The notes beneath the pieces were generated by a model that was not told where the DNA came from, searched no databases, and saw nothing but the letters and a program-made list of their open reading frames with translations. The translations under genes and the position numbers were made by a program. This document shows positions 1-9,411 of a stretch of 64,000 bases of DNA, piece after piece (position 1 is the stretch's first letter; every line of letters begins with the position of its first letter). Source of the stretch: Acidihalobacter aeolianus (GTDB lineage: Bacteria > Pseudomonadota > Gammaproteobacteria > DSM-5130 > Acidihalobacteraceae); NCBI RefSeq assembly GCF_001753165.1, contig NZ_CP017448.1, positions 2,312,462-2,376,461 on the forward strand. The letters are read 5' to 3'.

Positions 1-1141
1 CTGTGCCAGCCAGGGCCACCAGTTGATAGGTCTGGCGATCATCCGTAAGCACGCTCCCGACGGGTGCACGAGCAAGCATACGGCCCACTGCCAGATCGAT
101 GCGGGCAGCCTCATCGTGACCAGCGACGAGCAGATGTCGCATGTTCGGTACGGCAACGAGCCATTGGAGAAGCACTGCCACAAGCAGGGTCGTATGCCCC
201 CAGCCGGAGACTCGCCGCGGCATGCTGGTAACCGCAAACAGCGTGAACAAGGCCGCCACCGCCGCATTGCTGGCCAGCCCCAGCGTCGGTGAAAAAACGA
301 TCATGATCAGCGGTACCAGATGCACCAGCAGGCGCAGCGGCGAACGAAACAGTAACAACAGCGCCGTGCCCCAGTAGATGGGAGCCGCCCACAGCCAATC
401 CGCGAAAAATGCCTTGTGGAAATACAGCGCTGGATAGGCAAAGGCCACTTGTCCCGTAAACAGCCAGGATAGATAAGCCCAGATGCCGAGTGCAGCCATG
501 GTCGGAAATGCCAGAACGCCGGCGGCCGCCAACAATGCACGCCATGGGTAGCCAGGGGAAAAAAACGGCAGCAGGATGACGAATGCAGGCAGAAAGTACA
601 GCGCCGAAGGCGTTGCCAAAAATGCCGCCGAGAGCCACAAGCCCGCCTGAAAGGCGTACACGATCTGCCTGTCGACGACATATTTTTCGTAATTCACGAA
701 AGAAAGGAACAGAAACAAGAAACCGAGCATGTCCGGCAGATCCTGCGTCGCCAGACGCAGGAATTCCGGATTGAAGAAGATACTGCTGGCAATCAACACG
801 ACCAACCAGCGGTTGAGATCGGTGCGCAACAATTCGCGCAGCAACAGCGTAGCCAGCAAGCCGGCAGTAGCCACGCTGATCAGCGCCAGCCAGGCAGGCG
901 AGTGCCCTGGCAGCAGCAACAAAAAAGGCAACGGCGGATACACGAAGCCGATGGACTCCAACCGTCCCGTCGCGATCACGAGATATGTCTTTTCGAGCAA
1001 AAACGCTGCTGTGTCGCTCAAGTAATGCTGCCGCAGCATGACTTCCGCCAACAGCGCATAGGGCAGCGTCAGCGCCGGCCACCAGAACCAAACGGGCCAA
1101 CGCGGCAGACTAACCGACCGACTTAGACTTACTGAGTCCAT
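1..1141 (-). CDS. Polytopic membrane protein, GT-C-like (partial, runs off left edge)
   Basis: The reading frame is open from an ATG at 1141 to the window edge, about 380 codons with no stop. It overlaps the end of the upstream glycosyltransferase gene by 32 bases. The protein is almost entirely hydrophobic, with roughly eight or more membrane segments. An early loop carries the motif GFVYPPLPF, and the visible C-terminal part is soluble. Such a layout (a loop with acidic residues, then YPP, then many helices) is common in GT-C type, lipid-sugar dependent transferases, but no catalytic signature is decisive. Its place as third gene after the BcsB-like and GT2 genes suggests a role in assembling or modifying that polysaccharide; this is inference. 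The longer-looking ORF at 111-1100 in another frame is a shadow. Confidence 0.7.
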   Translation of the reverse strand, partial: MDSVSLSRSVSLPRWPVWFWWPALTLPYALLAEVMLRQHYLSDTAAFLLEKTYLVIATGRLESIGFVYPPLPFLLLLPGHSPAWLALISVATAGLLATLLLRELLRTDLNRWLVVLIASSIFFNPEFLRLATQDLPDMLGFLFLFLSFVNYEKYVVDRQIVYAFQAGLWLSAAFLATPSALYFLPAFVILLPFFSPGYPWRALLAAAGVLAFPTMAALGIWAYLSWLFTGQVAFAYPALYFHKAFFADWLWAAPIYWGTALLLLFRSPLRLLVHLVPLIMIVFSPTLGLASNAAVAALFTLFAVTSMPRRVSGWGHTTLLVAVLLQWLVAVPNMRHLLVAGHDEAARIDLAVGRMLARAPVGSVLTDDRQTYQLVALAGT

Positions 1142-2942
1142 GGTGGGTTTTTTCCCAGTAGAACGGCCGGGTCATCAGCTGCCACAGCCCCTTGTACGCG
1201 GCGACACTGTGTAGCAGCCAGTAAAACGGATTGGTTAGACTGAAAATCAACAGCCCATACAGCCTGCGCTTGAACACCGCCAGCATGGACAGATAGATGC
1301 CAAAGGCATTGCCGACCAAGAGATTGAACAACCCTACGTACAGCACCCAGGACGGGAAATAGGCATCGAGCGCGTGCGTGTCCGTGGCCAGCCAGATGAA
1401 ATACAGCACCACCGTAGGCAGGTAAGCCAGAAACGCGACGGGTGTACCGCCGATCAACAGGGCGAAACCCAGAGCCTGCTTGAGTCCCACACTGCGTAGC
1501 AGGCGCAGCGGATGACGACCGTGTACCAGCGCCGTCTGCATGTAGCCCTTGATCCAACGTGAACGCTGGCGAATCCAGTTCGGGATATGGTTATTGGCCT
1601 CCTCCATGGTCGTCGAATTGACGATGCCGACGCGGTAGCCAAGTGCGGTGGCGCGGATGCCCAGATCCGCGTCCTCGGTCACGTTGAAGGGGTCCCACCC
1701 CGCCAGTTCACGCAAACGGTCGACGCGAAAATGATTGCTGGTACCGCCGAGCGGGATCGGTAGGCGCAACTTCTGTAGCCCTGGCAGCATGTAATCGAAC
1801 CAATACGAATACTCCAAGGTAAACATGCGCGTCAGCCAGTTCTCGTCGGCGTTGAAATAATTCAGCGCCGCCTGCACACAGACCAAGTTTTCCGGCCCCT
1901 CGCGAAACGCTACCAGTACCTTCTTGAGCTGATCCGGGTCAGGAATGTCCTCTGCGTCGTAGATCACCAGATATTCCCCACGCGCAAAAGACAGCCCGAC
2001 GTTGCACGCCTTCGGTTTGGTCTTGGGCAGCGCGTGCGGGATGCGCACCAAATGCACGAAATCGGGCGGCCGCCCCAGCAGGGCCGCGTCCCAAGTTTCG
2101 TCATCGTCCTCCTCGATCAGGATCAGGATTTCGAGCTTGGCTGAGGGGTAATCCAGCGCTGCCACATGCTCCATCACGCGATTGACGATGCCTGCCTCGC
2201 GATAAACGGGCACCAACACCGTGTAGAAAGGCAGCTCATCGTCCTGCAACTCGGCCACCTGCTCGTCCGTGATGTCGATGTCGTTTTCGGCGAACGCGCC
2301 CGCCATGCCCAAGCCGAACTTGAACACCACGTTTACAAAGAAAAACAGCGTGACAAGCACATTCAGGCCGATCAACGTCGCGGTTGGATGTTGCACCAGT
2401 GCCAGGAAGCCCCCCACGATCAATACGGCCATGGCGACGTACTGCGACACCGTCAGCACCGTGTACGCCGACACTTCCTGATGCTGGGTATACAGACCGT
2501 AAACCGAACGCTCCAGGATGATCTGGCGATAACAGCGACGCAGATAGCGGTCGATGTCCCAGTGCGTCGTCACCCAGTATGCAGGTTCGACATCGGGATA
2601 ATGTGCCGCCAGCGCGGCGGCGAGTTCCGGGCCAGGCAACTCGGCCGTGGCCACGCGCAATCGGCCGTCGCTTTCGCCCAAAACCACCGCGCGGAACGAT
2701 ACCGCCTCGTCCAGCGGCCAAGCCGATGTCGTGGCGCAGGCCTCGTCATCGAGGCGCAAATAAGGCATCCCCCATAGCGTGGACAACGCCTGATACAAGT
2801 CCTCGCGCTTGACCAGTGACAGCGCCAACAGGATCTCGCCCAACCGTTCGCCGCTCTGCGTCTGCACCTGCAGAGCGTAGTCGAGGTCCTGCTGTGCGAG
2901 CGTGCCCTGCGCGACCAGATAATCGCCGAGGCGTACGATCAT
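1110..2942 (-). CDS. Family 2 glycosyltransferase with N-terminal MshEN (c-di-GMP-binding type) domain
   Basis: This 610-residue protein probably polymerises or starts an exopolysaccharide at the inner membrane. Residues 4-56 match the MshEN domain: RLGDYL...G...L..AL..Q at 4-27, a five-residue spacer, then a second RLG motif from 33. In MshE this double motif binds cyclic di-GMP. Membrane segments lie around 165-205 and in the last 150 residues. The GT2 domain covers about 240-470, with DAED (329-332), TED (422-424) and QRSRW (459-463), so the processive-synthase signature is complete. The ATG overlaps the stop of the BcsB-like gene by 4 bases, which suggests translational coupling. E. coli NfrB is a relative with the MshEN domain at the other end. 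The function as a c-di-GMP-gated synthase is inferred; the substrate is unknown. Confidence 0.92.
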   Translation of the reverse strand: MIVRLGDYLVAQGTLAQQDLDYALQVQTQSGERLGEILLALSLVKREDLYQALSTLWGMPYLRLDDEACATTSAWPLDEAVSFRAVVLGESDGRLRVATAELPGPELAAALAAHYPDVEPAYWVTTHWDIDRYLRRCYRQIILERSVYGLYTQHQEVSAYTVLTVSQYVAMAVLIVGGFLALVQHPTATLIGLNVLVTLFFFVNVVFKFGLGMAGAFAENDIDITDEQVAELQDDELPFYTVLVPVYREAGIVNRVMEHVAALDYPSAKLEILILIEEDDDETWDAALLGRPPDFVHLVRIPHALPKTKPKACNVGLSFARGEYLVIYDAEDIPDPDQLKKVLVAFREGPENLVCVQAALNYFNADENWLTRMFTLEYSYWFDYMLPGLQKLRLPIPLGGTSNHFRVDRLRELAGWDPFNVTEDADLGIRATALGYRVGIVNSTTMEEANNHIPNWIRQRSRWIKGYMQTALVHGRHPLRLLRSVGLKQALGFALLIGGTPVAFLAYLPTVVLYFIWLATDTHALDAYFPSWVLYVGLFNLLVGNAFGIYLSMLAVFKRRLYGLLIFSLTNPFYWLLHSVAAYKGLWQLMTRPFYWEKTHHGLSKSKSVG

Positions 2943-4879
2943 GAGCCTGCCGGCCCGCCTTTACGTACCAATCGCGGATACAACCAGACCAGAATCGCAA
3001 CCACAAGCAAGCCGAACAGCACGATGAACCAGTAGCGATACTGCTGCCAGAAAACATCCGGGCGCACCGGCAACGGTTGAATTTCCAGGCCCTTACCCAT
3101 CATGCGCGCCTGTACCGGATGTCCCGATACGCCTTGCAACACCGTATCTCCGTGCAACTCGTACCAACCGGCACCCACCAGGGCGCGACTCAGCAAGGCT
3201 GCGCGCAGCTTCGGCGGGCCTGCCAGCACGAGAGTCTGTCCGTAGGCTTCCAGTGCTGCGAAGCGCGAACCCGGCACATAGCGCAGCAACGTTTTACCCT
3301 CGGTATCACGCAGTTCGAACGGCTTGATCTGTAGGAACGCGCTGGACGGCGCGGTTTCACCCACGTAAAGCACCGGCCCCGAATCGGGCAACTTGCCGAC
3401 AACCATCGGGTGCAATTGCATCCGAACCGTTTTCTGCATAGCCTCGAGCAGGGCAACCGCCTGGGCCAGATCGGTGCGGTTATCGCTCTGCAGATAGACC
3501 GGCATTTTCTGCGCGAAGGCCACTGGGAAACGATCGAAACCACCGGGCAAGCTGTCGCTACGATTAAACTGTAAATAACTTGCGTTCCGCACCATGCCCA
3601 TGAACGGCAACGAACCCTGGGTGCAATTGCCCCCGCCCGGCGTGTAGGCGAAAGAAAGCTGCACCACGTTGTCACGCTTCATCAGTCCGGCAGGCACCGA
3701 CGCATAGAAATCGTAGCGTGTGCCATCAATCGGTTGGGCATAAATCGCCACACCGTTGAACTTGACGCTGATATAACCGCTCGCATGCTCCGGCAAGGGA
3801 CTATTCACCCCGGCAAACCGAACCGCCATGTCCTTGACTGCCCCCCCGAGATCAGTCTGCGAAAAGCGATATGTCACATTCAGGGTGCCCACGCCCTGCA
3901 CCTGCTCGTCGGGATAACCGAGTTGTGCGAAAGTCGTCTTGTCCTGTGCGACCTCGGCAGGGTTCTGCACCGATACCGCCAGATCGGTGGCGCTGGTCAC
4001 TGCCATCGCCGGCATCAAGCGTGCGTGGCGAAATACAGCCTGGGTAGCCATGACCGGGTCAGGGCCCAGCTGCAGCGCTAAATAGGTATGGCGGTTATCG
4101 GCAGCGTCAAGGCGCACTACGCCCAGCTGGGTGCCACCAAGAATCACCGTTCGCGAGAATGCAGGATTCGGCGGCATCCTGCGCTTGTCCACCAATACGA
4201 TGCGCGGCGGCACTGCATAGCGATGGGTGATGTAAGAAGCGACGTCGAGCACCGCCTGCGCGTCGCCGCTCCCGAGCATTTCGGGTACGACGATATACAC
4301 CGTCTTCAAGTAAACGGGGAAAAACTGGTTGATTGGCGGCACACCGGCCTGCGGTTTCTGTGTAAATGAAAGCACGCTATCCGGCCCAATATCCATCCAG
4401 TTGCCGGCCATGGCCTGGCAGACATTGGGATTGTCCACCACCATATGAATTTCCAGCGGCACCACACCGTCAACCGGCATCGCTCCCATTAAGGGCACCG
4501 ACCACACGCTGGTCTCTGTCCTCGGAATACTTTCCTCCGCTAGCACCCGATGATTGCTCTCGATCCATAGCTTGCCAGTCGGCATCTCAGGTGCAAAACG
4601 CAGGTGTAACTGCAACGTAGCAGCCTTCAACGAAGGATTTTCGGGCAAATAAAGCGTTTTCACCGCGTCCGCGCCCTGCAGTCGGATACCGTCAGGTTGG
4701 CCGATATCCTGCAGCGTCAGCGAAACCACATCGCTTGGTGTGGCCTGATTCGCGGCCGCCGACAATGCAGTAGTTGCCGCCAAAGCGGATGGCATCGACA
4801 GTTGAATCAATAAAATCCCGCAGGCAAGGCTACCGATCAATTTCGGCAGCCCACGCACAAATCCGTGGGTATGGTTCAT
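2939..4879 (-). CDS. BcsB-like periplasmic polysaccharide synthase subunit
   Basis: A 646-residue protein with an N-terminal signal/membrane segment (to about residue 35), a long periplasmic part and one C-terminal membrane helix followed by a basic tail. This is the layout of BcsB, the periplasmic partner of cellulose synthase BcsA. BcsB-type features include the jelly-roll region with LHLRFAPEMPTGKLWIESN-like text near the start and the block around VDNPNVCQAM. I place the start at 4879, because AGGA lies 7 bases upstream; ATG 4885 is in frame but too close to it. No BcsA, BcsC or BcsZ is visible. Instead the next gene, overlapping by 4 bases, is the MshEN glycosyltransferase, which probably takes the BcsA role. 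The polymer need not be cellulose. Confidence 0.85.
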   Translation of the reverse strand: MNHTHGFVRGLPKLIGSLACGILLIQLSMPSALAATTALSAAANQATPSDVVSLTLQDIGQPDGIRLQGADAVKTLYLPENPSLKAATLQLHLRFAPEMPTGKLWIESNHRVLAEESIPRTETSVWSVPLMGAMPVDGVVPLEIHMVVDNPNVCQAMAGNWMDIGPDSVLSFTQKPQAGVPPINQFFPVYLKTVYIVVPEMLGSGDAQAVLDVASYITHRYAVPPRIVLVDKRRMPPNPAFSRTVILGGTQLGVVRLDAADNRHTYLALQLGPDPVMATQAVFRHARLMPAMAVTSATDLAVSVQNPAEVAQDKTTFAQLGYPDEQVQGVGTLNVTYRFSQTDLGGAVKDMAVRFAGVNSPLPEHASGYISVKFNGVAIYAQPIDGTRYDFYASVPAGLMKRDNVVQLSFAYTPGGGNCTQGSLPFMGMVRNASYLQFNRSDSLPGGFDRFPVAFAQKMPVYLQSDNRTDLAQAVALLEAMQKTVRMQLHPMVVGKLPDSGPVLYVGETAPSSAFLQIKPFELRDTEGKTLLRYVPGSRFAALEAYGQTLVLAGPPKLRAALLSRALVGAGWYELHGDTVLQGVSGHPVQARMMGKGLEIQPLPVRPDVFWQQYRYWFIVLFGLLVVAILVWLYPRLVRKGGPAGS

Positions 4880-5200
4880 CGCCATGTCCTAAATGTCGCT
4901 GGATGGATGCTTGATTGTTATTGCTTAGTTATTGGTTCCGGTTGGAGCTTGTATCTTGTGGAGCGAGTAATACCACATGTACTACCCAACCCGTTGGAGG
5001 CACTAAAAGAGCACCGGCGGCACCGACGAATACGCGATGCCTAACCGATTTGCATGAAGCCCCACGTGACGCAAACGACCAGAACACCAAGTCAGTATCG
5101 CAGCGATACCGCGTATGGCGGAGACTTATAAATCATGCCCGCTAACACTAACCGATATTTTTTGTCCAGCACAACTGTTAATTACGGGTTATCACCACAA

Positions 5201-5237
5201 TGCGCCAAAAACACATAAATCGTGTGTTTTTGGCGCA
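5201..5237. repeat. Perfect 15-bp inverted repeat
   Basis: TGCGCCAAAAACACA at 5201-5215 is the exact reverse complement of 5223-5237, around a 7-base loop (TAAATCG). There is no flanking T-run, so a protein-binding site or an RNA hairpin is as likely as a terminator. The half-site TGCGCCAAAA recurs at 34481-34490, upstream of manC. Confidence 0.8.
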
Positions 5238-5528
5238 GACACTTTCAGTCGGTAGCGCCTTGGCAATATGAAGAAACGGGAGCAGATGGGGGAATCGGAC
5301 AACGTCCGGAAATTTGGCAACGCAAATACCACAAGCCAGAAAATCAATGACAAGGTGAACAAGTATTCACCAAGCTCAACGCTTATACACGCGGGAATAG
5401 CCAGACAAGATCATGTGTTGACCACAGGCGCTACCCGTTTCCCGAGCACTTGTGACTAGCACTTCACGCAAATGGGTCGAGCTGTTTTGCCCAAATAACC
5501 ATGCCAGCTATACTCAAGCAACCCAAGC

Positions 5529-5554
5529 GAGCCACTTCGGCTACGGCTCTTTTT
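5529..5554 (+). terminator. Terminator-like hairpin
   Basis: GAGCC (5529-5533) and GGCTC (5545-5549) can pair around an 11-base loop and are followed directly by five T. The stem is short and no plus-strand gene is recognised upstream, so it may be a chance structure or the end of an unrecognised transcript. Confidence 0.35.
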
Positions 5555-5639
5555 ACCCGCGACCGCTCTACCTAGCAGGCACTTATCCTTGCCGCTTAAG
5601 GCCAGATCGAGTCATCACGAAACACATCAGGACGACATA

Positions 5640-6938
5640 GCAGGCTGTTGAAAATTCCCCCGATTTAGCGGTTATCATGTTGATCAGGGTCCATTGGCGA
5701 CGTGCCCCTTCGGATCTGGGGCCTGATTTTTCCCGAAAACAGCCCAAATCCCGATCTCTGGGCGCACCGATCCCTTGATGTGTGCCTTCAACATGCTGCC
5801 AGTCCCAGATTGCGCATCCGCACCAGGTTGTAGGCCGCCGCGCTGAGCACAAACTGGAAATCCAGTTTCTCGCGTCCGACAAACCGACTTTTGCGCAGAC
5901 CCGCAATGGTCTTGAGCCAACCGAAGCATTCTTCGATCCGCTTGCGGATCGTCAGGCTGGTTCGGTAACCGGGATGGCCGATGGTGCGCCCGTCGATGGC
6001 CGAGCGGCGCCCGGCCGTGTTCTGAGCCACATGCGGCGTGACGTTTCGTCCACGCATCGCCGCCACAAAGCCTTGCGTGTCATAGTTCTTGTCCGCGCCC
6101 AGCGTGATCCGGTGGCTCCCGCCGAGCGCGTCGACAAGCTCGACACCGGCCTCGCGCTCGGCCGTGCCGGTGGCCTGGCTCGTCTGCGACTCGACGATCA
6201 GGCCGTGGCGGTTTTCCATCAGCAGGTGTCCGAGGTAGCTGAGCTTGGCGGTCGTGCCTTCGCTCTTGCGATACAGCAAGGCATCCGGGTCGGTCCTGGA
6301 GACGTGCGTTTCCCGACACCGCTTCTGCCCGCGAAAGTCCACCGTGGGATTGCGCCCGCCACCGCTCGGCGGCGCGTCCTCGTCCCGGGGCCGGTAGCTC
6401 TTGTGCGAGGCCAGCGCTTCGATCAACGTGCCATCGACGCTGAAGTGTTCGCTAGACAGCAGATCGGCCGCACGGGCCTGATCCAGCACCCGGGCGAAGA
6501 AGGTGCGGGCCACATCGCCTGCAAGCAGGCGGTCACGGTTCTTGGTAAACGTGGAGTGGTGCCAGACCGGATCGTCCATGGAAAAGCCCACAAACCAGCG
6601 AAACAGCAGGTTGTAGTCGATCTGTTCGACCAACAGGCGTTCGCTGCGGATGGTGTAGAACGCCATCAACAGTTGCGCGCGCAGCAGCTTCTCCGGCGGG
6701 ATCGAGTCACGGCCCATATGGGCATACAGCGCATCGAAGTCAGCGTCGAGTTCTTTGAGCGCTTGATCGACCATCCGCCGGATCGGGCGCAGAGGATGGT
6801 CCTTCGGCACCCGTTGCTCCGGGCTGACCGTGCTGAACAGCCCATCCTGATGTATGTCGGCACCGCGCATCGGCCACAACCCTCACTCAACAATACAAAA
6901 CCAATCTTCCGGGTTTACAGGACTTTTTCAACAGCCTG
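5640..6938 (-). mobile_element. IS5/IS1182-type insertion sequence
   Basis: About 1.3 kb bounded by inverted repeats CAGGCTGTTGAAAA (5641-5654) and its complement (6925-6938), around one transposase gene. If base 5640 is counted as part of the element, ATA flanks both ends (5637-5639 and 6939-6941) as a 3-bp target duplication. Joining the flanks without the IS gives AGGA, then 7 bases, then the ATG of the sulfotransferase at 6942. The element therefore appears to have separated that gene from its ribosome binding site. Confidence 0.85.
5788..6879 (-). CDS. IS5/IS1182-type DDE transposase
   Basis: A 363-residue transposase with an N-terminal region typical of IS5/IS1182-type enzymes (FSTVSPEQRVPKDHPLR) and a DDE catalytic core: HFSVDGTLIEA carries the first Asp near the middle, LGADKNYD the second, and RIEECFGWLKT the Glu. 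It appears intact and could still be active. It lies wholly inside the inverted repeats at 5641-5654 and 6925-6938. Confidence 0.9.
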   Translation of the reverse strand: MWPMRGADIHQDGLFSTVSPEQRVPKDHPLRPIRRMVDQALKELDADFDALYAHMGRDSIPPEKLLRAQLLMAFYTIRSERLLVEQIDYNLLFRWFVGFSMDDPVWHHSTFTKNRDRLLAGDVARTFFARVLDQARAADLLSSEHFSVDGTLIEALASHKSYRPRDEDAPPSGGGRNPTVDFRGQKRCRETHVSRTDPDALLYRKSEGTTAKLSYLGHLLMENRHGLIVESQTSQATGTAEREAGVELVDALGGSHRITLGADKNYDTQGFVAAMRGRNVTPHVAQNTAGRRSAIDGRTIGHPGYRTSLTIRKRIEECFGWLKTIAGLRKSRFVGREKLDFQFVLSAAAYNLVRMRNLGLAAC

Positions 6939-7707
6939 ATAATGCCTCATCACACTCAGGCTCCCATATTCATACATTCATTGTTTCGCTCGGGAAGCAC
7001 ATGGATTTTTGAAAAATTTCGTGCTTCGCCAGCCGGTTACTGGTGTTACCAGGAGCCTTACCATGAAGCCTTGCTGCAGTTGAACACGAATCCAGAATCG
7101 CTTCTCTCCTATTCTGAAGAAACTGCACTGTCGCTTCGACATCCGAGCATGACCGCACCTTATTTCCGGGAGTTCTATGACATAAAGGAGAAATTGACCG
7201 GCAAGTTCGACAAGTGCATCAGCTACGACAGCTTCTTCGACCCTCAAACTTGCCCCGCCATCTTCCCGTATACCGAGACATTAATTGCTGAAGCCAAAGG
7301 CAATCCGGTGCTGCAGTGCTGCAGATCGTTCGGCAGAGTCACCCCGCTTAAAGAACAATTCGGAGGAACGCACATCCTGCTTTGGCGCGACCCGGTCAAT
7401 CAGTGGCTTTCATATCAGATAAACGACTATTTTGACGCGACCAGCCTCGCCATCATCAATGCACAAAATCCCCCAGTCATCATTCAAAGACTACGCCAGG
7501 AAATCGGATTCAACGAAGTCCACGCAGAAAATGTTCAGAGCGAGTTCGCTGCGTTTTCCGAGGCATCGCTGGATGCCGGTCAAAAGTATTTGATCTTTTA
7601 TGGACTCTGGCTTTACCACCTGCTGGAAAACCAACCTCTTTGCGAAGCCGAAATTAATTTAGACATGCTGTCACGCAGCGAAGAATATGTGGCAGGCAAA
7701 ACCACAG

Positions 7708-9411
7708 GTAACTACTCAGTGAAAATAATTACAAAAAGTACTTGACAGGGTTTTTGGTAGTTTTTTTGAAAATATGGCGGCGCTGTAACGAGTGCGATTA
7801 TTGGTCTCCGAAAGCGACAGAGGCGTAGTCTTCCTTGCGACATCACGCGAGGCACTGCCCCACCGTCAGTCAATTATTTTACGCCGCCAGATCGCCTTAC
7901 AAACGAGAAAATTGGCACTTCAAAACCCGTGAGATAATAGCTTCATTACTTCTTTGGAGCAGTCTTGCGTGCGGATCGACGGCGTCGATATCGAGATCAC
8001 CCTGGCACAGGTCAGGGCGCAACTGGAGCAGGAGAAAGACCTATCTCCGGCACTCCGCGCCAGTATCGAGATGATGCTCATGTTGTTCGTCGTGTTACTC
8101 AACCGTCTCGGGCTCAATAGCCGCAACAGCAGTCAGCCGCCGGCATCGGATCCCAATCGGCCACGCAGCCAGCGTGTGCGCTCAAGCCGACCTTCCGGTG
8201 GCCAGCCGGGGCACGTGGGCAAGACCTTGCGCCCGGTCGAGCATCCCGATGAGATCGAGGTCCTCAAGATCGATCGTCGTCGCTTGCCGAAAGGCTGCTA
8301 TACCGAGGCGGGTTTCGAGACTCGCCAGGTTTTTGATATCGACATCAGCCGGATCGTGACCGAGTATCGGGCGCAGATCCTGGAGAATGAATCAGGCCAA
8401 CGTTTTGTGGCTTCATTCCCGGAAGGGGTGGATAAGAAGGTGCAGTATGGTTCCGGCCTCAAGGCCCATGCCGTCTATCTGTCCCAATATCAGCTCTTGC
8501 CCTACAAGCGGATCCAGGATTACTTTGCCGATCAGTTGGGCATCCCTTTGAGCGATGGTTCACTGGTGAACTTCAATCGCGAGGCATTTACCCGCCTGGC
8601 GGCCTTTGAGGCGATCAGCAAAACGGCATTGGCCAAAGCCGTGTCCGCTCATGCCGACGAGACCGGGGTCAACATTGATGGCAAACGCCATTGGCTGCAT
8701 GCTCTGTCCAATGCTGATTGGACGCATTATCAGGTCCACAGTAAGCGAGGCCAGGAGGCGATGGACGCGATCGGGATCCTGCCACGGTTCCGCGGTGTGC
8801 TGTGTCATGACCATTGGAAACCCTATTACCGTTATCGGGACTGCACCCATGCCCTGTGCAATGCCCACCACCTGCGCGAACTGGAACGAGCATTCGAGCA
8901 GGACGGACAACAATGGGCGGAAGCGATGGGCAAGCTGCTCAGAGAGATTCATCAGGCCGTCGAGAACGCTGGCGGCATCCTGCCGCTGACCGAGGCCAAT
9001 GCTTACCGGCAGCGCTACCGAGATGTGCTCGAGGCGGGGCAACTGGAATGCCCTGAGCCGGAAAAACCACCCGACAACAAGCCTCGGGGGCGGATCAAGC
9101 GGAGCAAGGCCCGCAATCTGCTGGAGCGTCTGATGGCCTATGAAGACGATGTGCTGCGTTTCATGGTGGACGTCAATGTGCCGTTCACGAACAATCAGGC
9201 GGAGAACGATATCCGTATGACCAAAGTGCAGCAGAAGATCTCCGGCTGCTTCCGCAGCCTGGAGGGTGCCGCGATGTTTTGCCGCATACGGGGATATCTA
9301 TCGACCTGCCGAAAGCAGGGGGTCACGGCTTCGGAGGCGTTGCGCCTAGTATTCGATCGCAAGCTACCGGCTTTTGCTCTGGCGATCTCTGAGAATTAGC
9401 TGAGTAGTTAC
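7708..9411 (+). mobile_element. IS66-family element with perfect 8-bp target duplication
   Basis: The 1704-bp element starts GTAACTACTCAG (7708-7719) and ends with the exact complement (9400-9411). The sequence AACCACAG stands immediately outside both ends (7700-7707 and 9412-9419), an 8-bp target duplication as expected for IS66. It carries a transposase gene only, without tnpA/tnpB helper genes, which fits the ISBst12-like branch of the family. The perfect duplication and inverted repeats suggest recent insertion. Confidence 0.95.
7954..9399 (+). CDS. IS66-family transposase
   Basis: A transposase of up to 481 residues. It has a coiled-coil N-terminal part, a Pro/Arg/Ser-rich stretch (about 65-95), and a DDE domain with ADETGVNIDGKRHWLH and, near the C-terminus, VPFTNNQAENDIRMTKVQQK, which contains the catalytic Glu region typical of IS66. 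The start is uncertain: TTG 7954 gives the full length, but GGAG at 7956-7959 would better serve a GTG at 7969. The stop lies 1 base inside the right inverted repeat. Confidence 0.92.
   Translation: MEQSCVRIDGVDIEITLAQVRAQLEQEKDLSPALRASIEMMLMLFVVLLNRLGLNSRNSSQPPASDPNRPRSQRVRSSRPSGGQPGHVGKTLRPVEHPDEIEVLKIDRRRLPKGCYTEAGFETRQVFDIDISRIVTEYRAQILENESGQRFVASFPEGVDKKVQYGSGLKAHAVYLSQYQLLPYKRIQDYFADQLGIPLSDGSLVNFNREAFTRLAAFEAISKTALAKAVSAHADETGVNIDGKRHWLHALSNADWTHYQVHSKRGQEAMDAIGILPRFRGVLCHDHWKPYYRYRDCTHALCNAHHLRELERAFEQDGQQWAEAMGKLLREIHQAVENAGGILPLTEANAYRQRYRDVLEAGQLECPEPEKPPDNKPRGRIKRSKARNLLERLMAYEDDVLRFMVDVNVPFTNNQAENDIRMTKVQQKISGCFRSLEGAAMFCRIRGYLSTCRKQGVTASEALRLVFDRKLPAFALAISEN

Larger units (their letters stand above)
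4880..5639. other. Intergenic region upstream of the bcsB-like gene
   Basis: About 750 bases without a gene I can support. It holds a perfect inverted repeat (5201-5237), a terminator-like hairpin (5529-5554) and, at 5629-5632, an AGGA that is probably the displaced ribosome binding site of the broken sulfotransferase gene. A 63-codon ORF at 5268-5459 (plus strand) has no convincing ribosome binding site and no recognisable family, so I do not call it a gene. Confidence 0.6.

Noticed and set aside
111-1100. 329-codon minus-strand ORF near the left edge
   Set aside because: A neighbouring frame from ATG 1141 is open to the edge and reads as a typical membrane protein with hydrophobic helices; the 329-codon frame does not.
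5268-5459. 63-codon ORF in the intergenic region
   Set aside because: Weak start context, no family, and an ordinary length for a chance frame.
5641-6938. Firm target-site duplication for the IS5/IS1182-type element
   Set aside because: Only a 3-bp ATA match exists, and it needs one extra base on the left. I use it as supporting evidence, not as proof.
5782-6939. 385-codon plus-strand ORF over the IS5/IS1182-type element
   Set aside because: It is antisense to the transposase, which has clear DDE motifs.
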